A stretch of DNA of 64,000 nt from NCBI GenBank assembly GCA_017642855.1, contig JAEPOO010000001.1, forward strand, positions 1,025,072 to 1,089,071, in the 5' to 3' direction. A model generated the notes under the pieces. That model saw only the letters and a list, made by a program, of their open reading frames with translations, did no database searches and was not told the origin of the DNA. The position numbers were made by a program, and so were the translations under genes. Source of the stretch: Pseudomonadales bacterium. Its GTDB lineage: Bacteria; Pseudomonadota; Gammaproteobacteria; Pseudomonadales; Azotimanducaceae. Positions 1 to 8,595 of the stretch are shown one piece after another; within the stretch, counting starts at the first letter, position 1, and every line of letters starts with the position of its first letter.

Positions 1-301
1 AGATGTTCGAAGACGATGGAATTCTCACCTCGGTCGTTCCAGTGGTTCAGGTAGTGAGTTTATTGCTTTGTTGGCGCAAGCCACACCGGGATTAACCGGG
101 GCCGGTCTTACTTTGCAAAATGTGAATTTCAATGAAAGTCGCGGCGACCTGATACTTCAGGTCCTCGGGGATCGGTCAGAGTCGCTCGTCCAATATTCGC
201 AGAAACTTTCCGCAGACGGCCTTAATGCAGAAATCGGTACCATCAGCCAGGAAGGCGCCAGTGTTCGAGGCAGTATCAAGATTAGAGGCGGGTCATCATG
301 A
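1..301 (+). CDS. gspL: Type II secretion system protein GspL, C-terminal part (partial)
   Basis: The open frame runs from the left window edge (first full codon at base 2) to TGA at 299-301, so only about 99 C-terminal residues are visible. GspL is the inner-membrane platform protein of the type II secretion system that links the GspE ATPase to GspM and the pseudopilus. The visible part looks like the periplasmic ferredoxin-like domain that ends GspL proteins: alternating strand/helix pattern, hydrophobic strands such as LILQVLGD and a final SIKIRGGSS. The assignment depends mainly on the next gene being gspM, whose ATG overlaps this stop by four bases (ATGA), the usual gspL-gspM arrangement. 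Confidence 0.8.
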   Translation, partial: DVRRRWNSHLGRSSGSGSEFIALLAQATPGLTGAGLTLQNVNFNESRGDLILQVLGDRSESLVQYSQKLSADGLNAEIGTISQEGASVRGSIKIRGGSS

Positions 302-786
302 GGGCCTCCATCGCTGAACTTCGAGAACGTTTTGATGCCCTCGAGACCCGAGAACAAGCAGCGCTCGTCGTGCTGGGGGGCTTTTTGGCTATTCTGGTGT
401 TCTACTTTGCGCTTTGGACACCGGCCTATGACTACCTGGAAGACAGTCAGGCAGATCACGACCGACACCTGAAACTGCTGACGTATTTGCAATCCACAGA
501 AGCCGAAGCCAGGGCAGCTGCGCAGGGTGGGGCGAAGCCCTCTGCAGGTCGAAATCTTCTGACTTCGGTATCGCGGACTGCTCAGACAATCGGCATCAAC
601 CCCAGCCGAATGCAGCCTGAGGGTAGTGGTGCGGTCAGTGTCTGGTTCGAGTCAGTGCCTTTCACACAATTGATGCTGTGGCTAGAACGTCTTGAGTCAC
701 AACAGAGCATCGTTGTTCGTCAGATATCTATCGATAGACGTGATGAACCGGGTCGGGTTTCTGCGAGACTGGTGCTACGCAGTTAG
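298..786 (+). CDS. gspM: Type II secretion system protein GspM
   Basis: The product has 162 residues. A short cytoplasmic N-terminus (about residues 1-22) is followed by one hydrophobic membrane segment (about 23-42, LVVLGGFLAILVFYFALW) and a periplasmic domain, the standard GspM topology and length. GspM binds GspL and helps build the inner-membrane platform. The start overlaps the stop of gspL (ATGA), which implies translational coupling. No gspN follows: the next gene lies on the other strand 8 bp downstream, so this is the end of the secretion operon. Confidence 0.9.
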   Translation: MRASIAELRERFDALETREQAALVVLGGFLAILVFYFALWTPAYDYLEDSQADHDRHLKLLTYLQSTEAEARAAAQGGAKPSAGRNLLTSVSRTAQTIGINPSRMQPEGSGAVSVWFESVPFTQLMLWLERLESQQSIVVRQISIDRRDEPGRVSARLVLRS

Positions 787-793
787 ATGTCGT

Positions 794-1405
794 CTAGATA
801 GTCAAAAGCCAGAGTGCAGCACCGCCCACAATGCCGACTTGTCTGGGCACGTTGCCGGTCTCCTTTAAACGGTTTGCAACGGTTTCCGTTGGGTCTTCCC
901 CATAAAGCACGCGGTTAATGACGGGTACCTCAAAGACAGACACACTGATGGCGATGGCGAAGGTTGTTGCTAACAACAGCGCTTGAGGCCAAGTTTCCAA
1001 TGGCAACAAGAGATACAGAAGAATGCAGAGAGACCAGTTAGCCACGGGCCCTCCAACGCTCATTGAGATGAATTGGCCTCGTGTGTTGAGCTCATCTTTG
1101 AAAGTGAACATAAAAAAAGACTTCGGTTCTTTAGCCACGGGCGACACGGCGCCCGAAATTCGCGCTCCCGTAAAGTGACCCCACTCGTGTGCCAGGTAGG
1201 CGACCGCAGTACCAGCGAAAATCGCATTGAGCAGTGCGACGGCTTCCGCAAGCAGCCAGCCAGTTGCGCTGGCCCAGGCATCGGCGGCACCCCACAGAGT
1301 GAGTGCAGCCAGCACGTAAGCGCCGTGACGTACCGCCACGCTTTGTAATCGTTCACGGTCTCGTTTCTTACGTTCGTCGGCTTCCAGCTCTGTCGTCTCA
1401 CTCAT
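794..1405 (-). CDS. M50-like membrane zinc metalloprotease (site-2-protease type)
   Basis: This 203-residue protein has several hydrophobic segments and an HEWGH zinc motif at residues 73-77 inside a membrane segment (AYLAHEWGHFTG), the HExxH signature of M50 intramembrane metalloproteases. A GGPVANW stretch at about 118-124 resembles the conserved glycine/asparagine motif of the second M50 core segment. The third zinc ligand is uncertain; an Asp in GEDP near residue 169 is a candidate. The N-terminal 20 residues are highly charged and cytoplasmic. No PDZ domain is present, so this is a minimal family member. Substrate unknown. It is convergent with gspM. Confidence 0.65.
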   Translation of the reverse strand: MSETTELEADERKKRDRERLQSVAVRHGAYVLAALTLWGAADAWASATGWLLAEAVALLNAIFAGTAVAYLAHEWGHFTGARISGAVSPVAKEPKSFFMFTFKDELNTRGQFISMSVGGPVANWSLCILLYLLLPLETWPQALLLATTFAIAISVSVFEVPVINRVLYGEDPTETVANRLKETGNVPRQVGIVGGAALWLLTI

Positions 1406-1625
1406 TATTTATCATCCTCTGTCGATTCTCATTTTGACTGAAAGTGTTTGCTACCTTTGGGCCATCGGGCCATCCAGTTTTCCGCGCCATCCCGTTTGAA
1501 CGTTCGGAGTATAGGGAATTGCGCTTGAATGATGGCCTGGACAACCATATCGGCAACATTTCAGGTGCTTTGAGTCGTCGACTTTCTCCGCACCTTCGGC
1601 GTAAAAATTGCTTTTAAGATGAGTA

Positions 1626-3254
1626 CTAGTGAAAAGAAAACCCCTTGTAGCCATCTGCGGTGATCGCATCGCAGATTTCGCGATAGGGTCCGACACCTGC
1701 GGCATAGGGCATAAAGATCCTCGGCTTACCTTTAACGTTGGCGCCGAGATACCAGGACCCGCCGTTAGGGAAGAGCGTCATATTGGCCACTTCGTTAACA
1801 TGCTCGACCCATTGGTCTTCCGCGAGCTGTTCTGCTTCAACCACGGTCAGTTCGTTAGTCTTCATGTGCCCAATGCAGTCCATGATCCAGTCGACGTGTT
1901 GTTCGATCGATACCAACATGTTACTCAGCACTGATGGGCTGCCTGGTCCTGTGATAGTGAAGAGGTTAGGGAATCCTGCGACCGCAAGCCCCAGATAGGA
2001 CCTGGGGCCTGCATGCCATTTATCGACAAGTTTTTCTCCCTCTGCACCCTGTATGTCTATTCGGAGGAGAGCGCCGGTCATCGCATCGAAACCGGTCGCT
2101 AGAACGAGGGTATCCAATTCGAAGACTTCGCCATTCACCTGCACACCCTTTTCAGTAATCTGTTCAATCGGGTGGTCCTCCACAGAGATAAGGCTCACGT
2201 TGTCCCGGTTATAAGTGTCGTAGTAGTTGATATCGACGCAGATACGCCTGGTTCCGATCGGATGATTGGTGGGGCATAACAGTTCTGCGGTCTCTGGGTC
2301 TTTGACGGTTTCGTGAATTTTTCGATACACAAATTCCCTTGCGAACTTATTGGCCTCTTCGTTCATCAGCTGATCGCCAATGGCCGACATGAACTTAGCT
2401 CCCCCGGATCGCCATGCGTCTTCGAGCAGGGCCGTGGCTTCGTCATCACTCACTTCAGCTCGAAGTATGGGCGCTTTTATTTCGATTCTTGGTTCAATCT
2501 GAAGGTCGCCGAAGCCGGAGCCATTACCGATTTTGTGATTTTTGCGATGTGCTCGATAGTTTTTCTTAAATTCAGATACCCAATCTCTATCAAGGGGGCC
2601 GTTCGCTGCAGGAACACTGAAGTTAGCCGTACGCTGAAATACGTAGAGATGATCTGCTTCTTCCGCGATGACGGGTATGGCCTGAATGCCGCTTGAACCT
2701 GTGCCGATAATGCCAACCCTCTGCCCCGTGAAGCTGACAGGTTCGTGCGGCCATTTGCTTGCCTGGTATAAGTTGCCCTGGAAATGATCGATCCCAGGAA
2801 TATCGGGAAGTTGAGGCACGGAGAGACAGCCTGTTGCCATGATGCAGTACTTGGCAATGGCCCGATTGCCTTTATCGGTTTCAATAACCCAGTCTTCGCT
2901 GTCGTCTCTGTAGTGTGCGCTGACCACGAGGGTTTCGAACTGAATGTCTTTACGCAGGTCGAATCGCTCACTAACGTGTCGAGCGTATTTAAGTATTTCT
3001 GGCTGTGGTGCATACCGTTCGGACCACTCCCATTCCTGTTCAAGTTCTGACGAGAATGAAAAGGAATAAGCCAGGCTCTCAGCGTCACATCGTGCACCTG
3101 GATACCGGTTCCAGTACCAAGTGCCGCCGACGTCATTGCCCGCCTCGTAAATGCGTGCGCTGAGATTAAGTTCCCTCAGGCGGTGCAGCAGATACATGCC
3201 AGCGAAACCAGCACCGACGATAACGGCGTCAAACTGTTCAGTGGAGCTCGCCAT
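1626..3254 (-). CDS. Flavin-containing monooxygenase, Baeyer-Villiger type
   Basis: The protein has 542 residues, the usual size for class B flavoprotein monooxygenases. Residues 14-19 (GAGFAG) form the FAD-binding Rossmann motif, DVGGTWYWNRYPGARCD (41-57) is typical of Baeyer-Villiger monooxygenases, and GTGSSG (184-189) is the NADPH-binding motif. The family fingerprint FxGxxxHxxxWP is at 158-169 (FQGNLYQASKWP), but the histidine is replaced by Gln164. Such enzymes insert oxygen into ketones to give esters or lactones, or oxidise heteroatoms. The substrate cannot be read from the sequence and no catabolic partner is adjacent. The upstream gene deoB is on the same strand but 53 bp away and unrelated. 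Confidence 0.85.
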   Translation of the reverse strand: MASSTEQFDAVIVGAGFAGMYLLHRLRELNLSARIYEAGNDVGGTWYWNRYPGARCDAESLAYSFSFSSELEQEWEWSERYAPQPEILKYARHVSERFDLRKDIQFETLVVSAHYRDDSEDWVIETDKGNRAIAKYCIMATGCLSVPQLPDIPGIDHFQGNLYQASKWPHEPVSFTGQRVGIIGTGSSGIQAIPVIAEEADHLYVFQRTANFSVPAANGPLDRDWVSEFKKNYRAHRKNHKIGNGSGFGDLQIEPRIEIKAPILRAEVSDDEATALLEDAWRSGGAKFMSAIGDQLMNEEANKFAREFVYRKIHETVKDPETAELLCPTNHPIGTRRICVDINYYDTYNRDNVSLISVEDHPIEQITEKGVQVNGEVFELDTLVLATGFDAMTGALLRIDIQGAEGEKLVDKWHAGPRSYLGLAVAGFPNLFTITGPGSPSVLSNMLVSIEQHVDWIMDCIGHMKTNELTVVEAEQLAEDQWVEHVNEVANMTLFPNGGSWYLGANVKGKPRIFMPYAAGVGPYREICDAITADGYKGFSFH

Positions 3255-3307
3255 ATAAAACCCTGATCTAAAGCAGACAGACAGTGTCTCTGTCTTGTTG
3301 TATCAGG

Positions 3308-4516
3308 TCAAACCAGCTGGGCCAGGTAGGAAGTACCGCTGTTTAGTGGAGGAATCTGAAAGTAGTCAGCCAGTGATTGTCCGATGTCAGCAAACGTAGG
3401 TCTTACGCCTAGATTAACGGCCCCCATGCCTCGCCGCCATGTGAGTACGGGGACATATTCCCGAGTGTGATCGTTGCCTTCCCAGGTCGGGTCACAACCA
3501 TGATCAGCAGTGATGATCAGCAGATCCTCGTCTCTCATAGTCGCTTGAATTTCGGGCAGTCGGTTATCGAAATACAGGAGCGCTTCGGCATAACCGGCCG
3601 GGTCTCTGCGGTGCCCAAAGTCCTGATCGAAGTTAACCAGGTTAGTGAAAATGAGGGTGTTGTCGGGTTCAGAGCGGATCTTCTCGATCGTTGTGTCGAT
3701 AAGCGCTTCCAGGCCTGTGGCTTTGGTGCTGGTTGTAACGCCTCGATGCGCAAAAATGTCAGAGATCTTTCCAACGGCGGCAACCCTGTGACCAGACGTA
3801 ACCAGGTTGTCCAGCAACGTAGGCTCTGGTGGTTCTACCGAGTAGTCACGACGATGGCCGGTTCTCACAAAGTTATTGGAAGTCTCACCGACGAAAGGGC
3901 GAGCGATAACGCGTCCGATATTGTCGGCGTATAGAAGTTCGCGCGCCGTTTCACAAAAGTCATAGAGGTGTTTCAGGCCAAAACTTTCTTCATGTGCTGC
4001 GACCTGGAAAACGCTGTCTGCAGATGTATAACAAATGGGTTTTCCCGTTTCGCAGTGCTCTTCACCGAGATCACGAATGATGTCAGTGCCAGATGCGTGT
4101 ACACATCCAATAACACCCGGGACGCCAGTTTTCTGAATCAGGGTTTCTAAAAACTCGACCGGGAAGCAGTTCGGTATCTTTGGATAATAGCCCCAGTCGA
4201 ACATGACGGGTACGCCGGTCATTTCCCAATGGCCACTTGGCGTATCTTTGCCACGACTGAGTTCTGCCGCTGCGCCGTAGGCACCTGAAATTGGTTGATC
4301 GTTAGTGACAGATAGGGTTTCCGAGGTAACCGCCCGCGTTGCGGCACTTAGACCCAACGCATTGAGATGGGTCAGACCTAACGGATTGCCGGTTCGATTC
4401 TGATAGTCCTGCGCTATGTGCGCATAAGTATTGGCGCCTGTATCACCAAAAGTGTCCGCATCGGGTGTGAATCCTATGCCGAAGCTGTCTGCGACCAGGA
4501 TAATGGCTCGACCCAT
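3308..4516 (-). CDS. deoB: Phosphopentomutase DeoB
   Basis: The 402-residue product matches the length and layout of phosphopentomutase, which interconverts ribose/deoxyribose 1- and 5-phosphates with two metal ions. The N-terminal metal site motif is seen in VADSFGIG (residues 8-15) and the alkaline-phosphatase-type C-terminal core in LLIITADHGCDPTW, LIFTNLVNFDQDFGHRRDP and GNDHTRE. It diverges from nupC-deoD across about 90 bp, so the three genes form a nucleoside salvage locus: uptake by NupC, phosphorolysis by DeoD, sugar phosphate isomerisation by DeoB. Confidence 0.95.
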   Translation of the reverse strand: MGRAIILVADSFGIGFTPDADTFGDTGANTYAHIAQDYQNRTGNPLGLTHLNALGLSAATRAVTSETLSVTNDQPISGAYGAAAELSRGKDTPSGHWEMTGVPVMFDWGYYPKIPNCFPVEFLETLIQKTGVPGVIGCVHASGTDIIRDLGEEHCETGKPICYTSADSVFQVAAHEESFGLKHLYDFCETARELLYADNIGRVIARPFVGETSNNFVRTGHRRDYSVEPPEPTLLDNLVTSGHRVAAVGKISDIFAHRGVTTSTKATGLEALIDTTIEKIRSEPDNTLIFTNLVNFDQDFGHRRDPAGYAEALLYFDNRLPEIQATMRDEDLLIITADHGCDPTWEGNDHTREYVPVLTWRRGMGAVNLGVRPTFADIGQSLADYFQIPPLNSGTSYLAQLV

Positions 4517-4606
4517 GTCAGTCTCGAATAATTCAGCAGCCGCAATTATATCGCGAATGGTGTAACCTGCGTCCTGCTTTCAAAAGAACGTCGTGGCACC
4601 CGCAGT

Positions 4607-5839
4607 ATGTTAGAAATTGGACAGAGCCTCCTTGGCATCTTGTGTATTTTCGGCGTTGGTTACCTCTTATCCTCTGACAGATCACGTATCAGCTGGCGTG
4701 TGGTTGGCGGGGCTTTCGCCATTCAACTTTGCATCGCCGCTCTGGTCCTTTATGTCCCCGCTGGTAAACAGGCACTGGAATCGGTTGCTGAGATCGTGAT
4801 CAGCGTTCTCGGATATGCTCAGGCGGGCATGAGCTTCATGTTCGGTGACTTTGCCTCAAGCAACTATGGTTTTGTGTTTGCACTTCAGGTCCTGCCGATC
4901 ATCGTTTTCTTTGCGTCCTTGGTGTCTGTGCTTTATCACCTGGGGATCATGGAACGCCTGGTCAGTCTGATCGGTGGTTTTATTCAGAAGGCGCTTGGCA
5001 CCACCAAAGCAGAATCTATGGCTGCTGCCACCAACATCTTTATTGGGCAGTCTGAATCGCCTATTGCGGTGAAACCTTTTCTTTCGAGGATGTCTCAATC
5101 CGAAATCTTTGCCGTCATGGTCGGCGGCATGGCAACGGTCGCCGGTTCGGTTTTAGGTGGTTACGCCGCTGCTGGTGTTGAGATGAGATATCTGCTGGCC
5201 GCAAGTTTCATGGCAGCGCCTGCGGGTCTCATGATGGCGAAACTGATTCGCCCTGAACTGGATCATGTGACGTCCGATCAGGCGGATGTTCATGAGGATA
5301 TCCTGGAGCATCGCGCCGTGAACGTGATAGACGCCGCCGCAACCGGTGCACTTCAGGGTATGCAACTGGCGTTCGCGATAGGCGCGTTGCTGCTCGCCTT
5401 CATTGCCCTAATCGCCATGATTAATGGAATGATTGGCTGGGCTGGTGGGCTCTTCGGTTTTGAGGGACTGACACTGCAGCAGATCTTGGGTGTCGTGTTC
5501 CAGCCAGTCGCATTTCTGATCGGTGTCCCCTGGGAGGAAACGCGACAGGTTGGCAGTTTGCTTGGACAGAAGCTGATGTTGAATGAGTTCATCGCGTTTC
5601 TGGACTTCGTGGCCAATTACCAAAGCGGACTAACACCAAGAACACAGGCGATTGTGACTTTTGCTCTGTGCGGCTTTGCCTGCCTCTCATCTATCGCCAT
5701 TGTCGTTGGGGGTATTGGCGTTCTCGTGCCGGAGAGAAGAGAAGAAATGTCTCAGCTTGGGCTGCTGGCGGTTATCGCTGCCACACTGGCCAACCTGATG
5801 AGTGCTACCATCGCGGGTCTTATGTTGTCGTTTTCATAG
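4607..5839 (+). CDS. nupC: Concentrative nucleoside transporter NupC (CNT family)
   Basis: The product has 410 residues with about ten hydrophobic segments. CNT signature stretches are visible: IFIGQSESPIAVKPF (the nucleoside and cation binding hairpin), MATVAGSVLGGYAAAGV, and GVPWEETRQVGSLLGQKLMLNEF. It would import nucleosides with Na+ or H+. The start ATG at 4607 has only a weak ribosome site in front of it. It is followed 10 bp later by deoD, in whose leader the Shine-Dalgarno AGAGGA directly overlaps the nupC stop, so the two form an operon. Confidence 0.95.
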   Translation: MLEIGQSLLGILCIFGVGYLLSSDRSRISWRVVGGAFAIQLCIAALVLYVPAGKQALESVAEIVISVLGYAQAGMSFMFGDFASSNYGFVFALQVLPIIVFFASLVSVLYHLGIMERLVSLIGGFIQKALGTTKAESMAAATNIFIGQSESPIAVKPFLSRMSQSEIFAVMVGGMATVAGSVLGGYAAAGVEMRYLLAASFMAAPAGLMMAKLIRPELDHVTSDQADVHEDILEHRAVNVIDAAATGALQGMQLAFAIGALLLAFIALIAMINGMIGWAGGLFGFEGLTLQQILGVVFQPVAFLIGVPWEETRQVGSLLGQKLMLNEFIAFLDFVANYQSGLTPRTQAIVTFALCGFACLSSIAIVVGGIGVLVPERREEMSQLGLLAVIAATLANLMSATIAGLMLSFS

Positions 5840-5849
5840 AGGAATCAGG

Positions 5850-6551
5850 ATGGCTACACCTCACATCGGAGCTGAACCCGGTGATATCGCAGAAACGGTT
5901 CTTTTGCCCGGCGATCCCTTGCGGGCAAAGTTTGTTGCAGAAAACTACCTCGAAGATGTCCTTGTGGTGAATGAAGTCCGTAACATGTTGGGCTTCACGG
6001 GAAATTATCAAGGGAGACCTTTGTCAGTGATGTCCAGCGGCATGGGTATGCCCAGCATGTCGATTTACGCGACCGAGTTATTTGAACACTTTGGTGTTAA
6101 AAATATCATTCGGATGGGTAGCTGTGGTTCGATCCATCCCGATGTGAATCTTGGTGATCTCGTGGTTGCCATGGGAGCGTCCACCGATTCGAACATGAAT
6201 CGATTGAGGTTCAACGGCCACGATTATGCAGCGATTGCTGACTACACCTTGATGAAGAAATGGGTTGAGGCTGCGGAGAAAACGGCCGCAAACTTCGTTG
6301 TGACCAACGTATTTACCTCTGACACTTTTTATCATCTGAGCGACGACATCTATGCCATCGCCAGTCGACTAGGCATAGCGGCCGTTGAGATGGAGGCCGC
6401 AGCGCTCTATCGCATCGCGGCAGAGCAGGGTGGTGCCGCTCTTGGCGTCATGACCGTCAGTGATCACATCACGAAAGAAGAGCGGCTCTCCGCAGAGGAA
6501 CGCGAAACCAACTTTGGCGAGATGATGGAGATCACACTCGCCAGTTTGTAG
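5850..6551 (+). CDS. deoD: Purine-nucleoside phosphorylase DeoD
   Basis: The start ATG at 5850 follows an AGAGGA ribosome site that overlaps the nupC stop; the frame is open further upstream but that part is nupC coding sequence. The 233-residue product is a low-molecular-weight trimeric/hexameric purine nucleoside phosphorylase: LLPGDPLRAKFVA (phosphate binding), SGMGMPSMSIY, RMGSCGSI and VEMEAAALY (ribose-binding Glu) and TVSDH with the catalytic Asp. It splits purine (deoxy)nucleosides with phosphate to base and sugar 1-phosphate, the substrate of DeoB encoded divergently. Confidence 0.95.
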   Translation: MATPHIGAEPGDIAETVLLPGDPLRAKFVAENYLEDVLVVNEVRNMLGFTGNYQGRPLSVMSSGMGMPSMSIYATELFEHFGVKNIIRMGSCGSIHPDVNLGDLVVAMGASTDSNMNRLRFNGHDYAAIADYTLMKKWVEAAEKTAANFVVTNVFTSDTFYHLSDDIYAIASRLGIAAVEMEAAALYRIAAEQGGAALGVMTVSDHITKEERLSAEERETNFGEMMEITLASL

Positions 6552-6554
6552 CCC

Positions 6555-7679
6555 TTACGCGTTCGGGTTGATCAAATATTTCTCGCCGGTTGCCTGTTTG
6601 CCATAAACGCTAATGGCATCCACCGTCAGTGCTTCAGCCAGGCTGACTTCTTTTGTATAGGTACTGGCGAAGGTGGTTTTGATTTCATCGGCAACTCGTT
6701 GTCGAAGTTCGTTTGCTGCATCCATGCCAATCTTCTGCAGGAACGGTGTCAATAACCAGCCACCCAGATTCCAGGAAAAGCCAAAGTTGCGATTCAAGGT
6801 TGTCGGGGATCGATCCAGTCCACCGTAGATATAGACCTGCTTGAAGGTATCTGAGCCATATCGGTTGTAGTCTCCGCCGGCACGCATAGCTGCTGCCTCC
6901 ATTGCGGTGAGCAGTTGTCCTGCGAGTTTTCCGCCACCGGTTGCGTCAAAGGCGATGTAAGCGTTGGTTGCGGCGATAGCGTCAGTCAGGTCCCCCATGA
7001 AGGAGTCCTCGCTGGAGTTACAGACCTGTTGTGCGCCAATGTCTTTCAGGATATCAACCTGTTCCTGTTTGCGCACAACGTTAACCAGTTGGATACCGTC
7101 TTTCAGGCAGATTTTCTGCAGCATCTGGCCAAGATTCGAGGCGGCTGCGGTATGACAGAGCGCGGTGAAGCCTTCCATTTTCATCGTTTCGACCATGCCG
7201 AGCGCCGTAAGCGGGTTTACGAAACAGGAGGCACTCTCTGCGGGGGTGACGCCTTCATGCATTGGCAGACACTGTACGGCTTTAACGCAGCGAAACTGGG
7301 TATACATGGCACCACCAAGAATACCGACGGTTTTTCCAACCAGGGCCTGTGACTGAGGGCTGGATCCCGCTTCCACGACGACGCCGCCGCCTTCATTGCC
7401 CACGGGCATAGGCTGGCCGGCTCGAGCTGCGACAATCTTTCTCAATCCCTCCGGAATCGTTGCGGTAATCACAGGCGCATCATCAGATCCGGAAGCCACT
7501 GCGGTCGTCATATCGGCCATGCCAAAAAGCAGGCCCAGGTCCGACGGGTTAATCGGCGCAGCTTCTACTCTAACCAGCACTTCATCTTCTGCGGGCACGG
7601 GCACGGGCACCTTGGCGAGTGAAAGTTCCAGGTTGCCTTCTTTGGTGACAAGTGATTGAAGTTGAAGTTGTTCGGTCAT
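6555..7679 (-). CDS. Medium-chain dehydrogenase/reductase (quinone oxidoreductase-like)
   Basis: This 374-residue protein has the two-domain MDR layout: an N-terminal GroES-like fold (EVLVRVEAAPINPSD, GNEGGGVVVEAGSS) and a C-terminal nucleotide-binding domain with HTAAASNLGQMLQKI in place of the usual GxGxxG loop, followed by VNVVRKQEQVDIL. The Cys/His ligands of zinc alcohol dehydrogenases are missing, so it is a zinc-independent quinone-reductase-type MDR. It begins 12 bp after the cytochrome gene with a perfect AAGGAGG ribosome site, and so is the last gene of the amine dehydrogenase operon. A role in reducing the aldehyde or in an enone step is a guess. Confidence 0.75.
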   Translation of the reverse strand: MTEQLQLQSLVTKEGNLELSLAKVPVPVPAEDEVLVRVEAAPINPSDLGLLFGMADMTTAVASGSDDAPVITATIPEGLRKIVAARAGQPMPVGNEGGGVVVEAGSSPQSQALVGKTVGILGGAMYTQFRCVKAVQCLPMHEGVTPAESASCFVNPLTALGMVETMKMEGFTALCHTAAASNLGQMLQKICLKDGIQLVNVVRKQEQVDILKDIGAQQVCNSSEDSFMGDLTDAIAATNAYIAFDATGGGKLAGQLLTAMEAAAMRAGGDYNRYGSDTFKQVYIYGGLDRSPTTLNRNFGFSWNLGGWLLTPFLQKIGMDAANELRQRVADEIKTTFASTYTKEVSLAEALTVDAISVYGKQATGEKYLINPNA

Positions 7680-7691
7680 TTAAACCTCCTT

Positions 7692-8075
7692 TTAGTGATG
7701 GGCTGCAAACAGTCGAGTGCGTTCCGCTTTCGGGTCTGCAAGAATGTCATGTCTATATTTTATAATTTCTTCGCCGGTAAATGCCCTGGTCTCCGGGTTG
7801 GGTGCGTATTTTTTCAGCATCCAGTTGAGAAGATTTGCTAGCTCAGCATCGTTAATCAGGGATTGCGAGGCACCAGGTACCTGAACCAGATACCTCCGAC
7901 CATCTTCGGTGCTCGCGAGAAAAGATAGGTCGCTGTTAAAGGCTGGCACGTCAGGTGGCATACCTTCGCCGCTCACTAGATGGCAGCCCATGCAATGAAT
8001 CATGTAGTGGCTCTTGGGATCGGCGTTAAGGCTTGGCTGCCAGAGCGTGAGTGCAAGGAAAGTGAAAAGCCTCAT
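7692..8075 (-). CDS. Small periplasmic monohaem cytochrome c of the aau cluster
   Basis: The product has 127 residues from ATG 8075, which overlaps the aauA stop as TGATG; a TTG one codon upstream is less likely. A signal peptide (about residues 1-18) is followed by one haem-binding motif CMGCH and a likely axial methionine further on (for example GEGMPPD or NWMLKKY). In the described Alcaligenes faecalis aau cluster a small monohaem periplasmic c-type cytochrome also follows aauA (orf-2). Its position supports a role in electron transfer linked to the amine dehydrogenase, but it could serve cofactor maturation instead. Confidence 0.8.
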   Translation of the reverse strand: MRLFTFLALTLWQPSLNADPKSHYMIHCMGCHLVSGEGMPPDVPAFNSDLSFLASTEDGRRYLVQVPGASQSLINDAELANLLNWMLKKYAPNPETRAFTGEEIIKYRHDILADPKAERTRLFAAHH

Positions 8076-8593
8076 CAACTTTCATCGACACCCACGACCA
8101 CAGCTGTCGAGCAGTGATAGGCATTGGTTTTAGTACCAACACACCAGTTGATATCGTTGTTCTTGGGCGGGTAGTAAGCCGGTTTATCGCCTTCGTTCCT
8201 GTTGCAGAAACAACGTCCACAGCCACCTTTGCCGCAACAATCGTTATAGGAAATGATGTATCGCTTTCCATCTGCGGGGTTTTCGCAGGTACCCACCCAG
8301 GTGACCGGCGAAGGTTCAGAACCTGGCGGGCAGGTTGAGGCAGTGCCGCCGCAACAACTGCATAGAAAACCGTCAATAGCACAGTAACGCCAGTAGTCAC
8401 AGCTTTGTGGATCGCCAATCTCTTTGATATCCGTGCGACCGGCACGGGCCATAGGAAGTACTGGTATCAGGGCAGTGCCAACCAGTACCTGACCCAGGCG
8501 TGAAATAAAATTTCGCCGGGACAGGCGTCTCGCTGAGTTAACCGTTCTTCCGGTCACCCATCGATCCAGCTTTTTCAATAAAACGGTATCCAC
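8075..8593 (-). CDS. aauA: Aromatic amine dehydrogenase small (TTQ) subunit
   Basis: The 172-residue precursor has a Tat-type leader (SRRNFI at residues 25-30, hydrophobic segment about 34-48). The mature part has 14 cysteines and matches the aromatic amine dehydrogenase small subunit better than methylamine dehydrogenase (FLCSCCGG, STCPPGS, CGRCFCN). The two tryptophans that become tryptophan tryptophylquinone are W99 and W150, 51 residues apart as in the A. faecalis enzyme. Asp118 (ISYNDCCGK) corresponds to the catalytic Asp128 of that enzyme, and Asp74 is also conserved. The enzyme oxidatively deaminates primary amines in the periplasm. It lies 2 bp after aauD. Confidence 0.9.
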   Translation of the reverse strand: MDTVLLKKLDRWVTGRTVNSARRLSRRNFISRLGQVLVGTALIPVLPMARAGRTDIKEIGDPQSCDYWRYCAIDGFLCSCCGGTASTCPPGSEPSPVTWVGTCENPADGKRYIISYNDCCGKGGCGRCFCNRNEGDKPAYYPPKNNDINWCVGTKTNAYHCSTAVVVGVDES

Positions 8594-8595
8594 GG

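Noticed and set aside
1406..1705. Possible 84-codon gene on the minus strand after the monooxygenase.
   Set aside because: It overlaps the monooxygenase end in another frame, has low-complexity composition and no ribosome site; the 220-bp gap (1406-1625) shows no promoter or RNA feature I can support.
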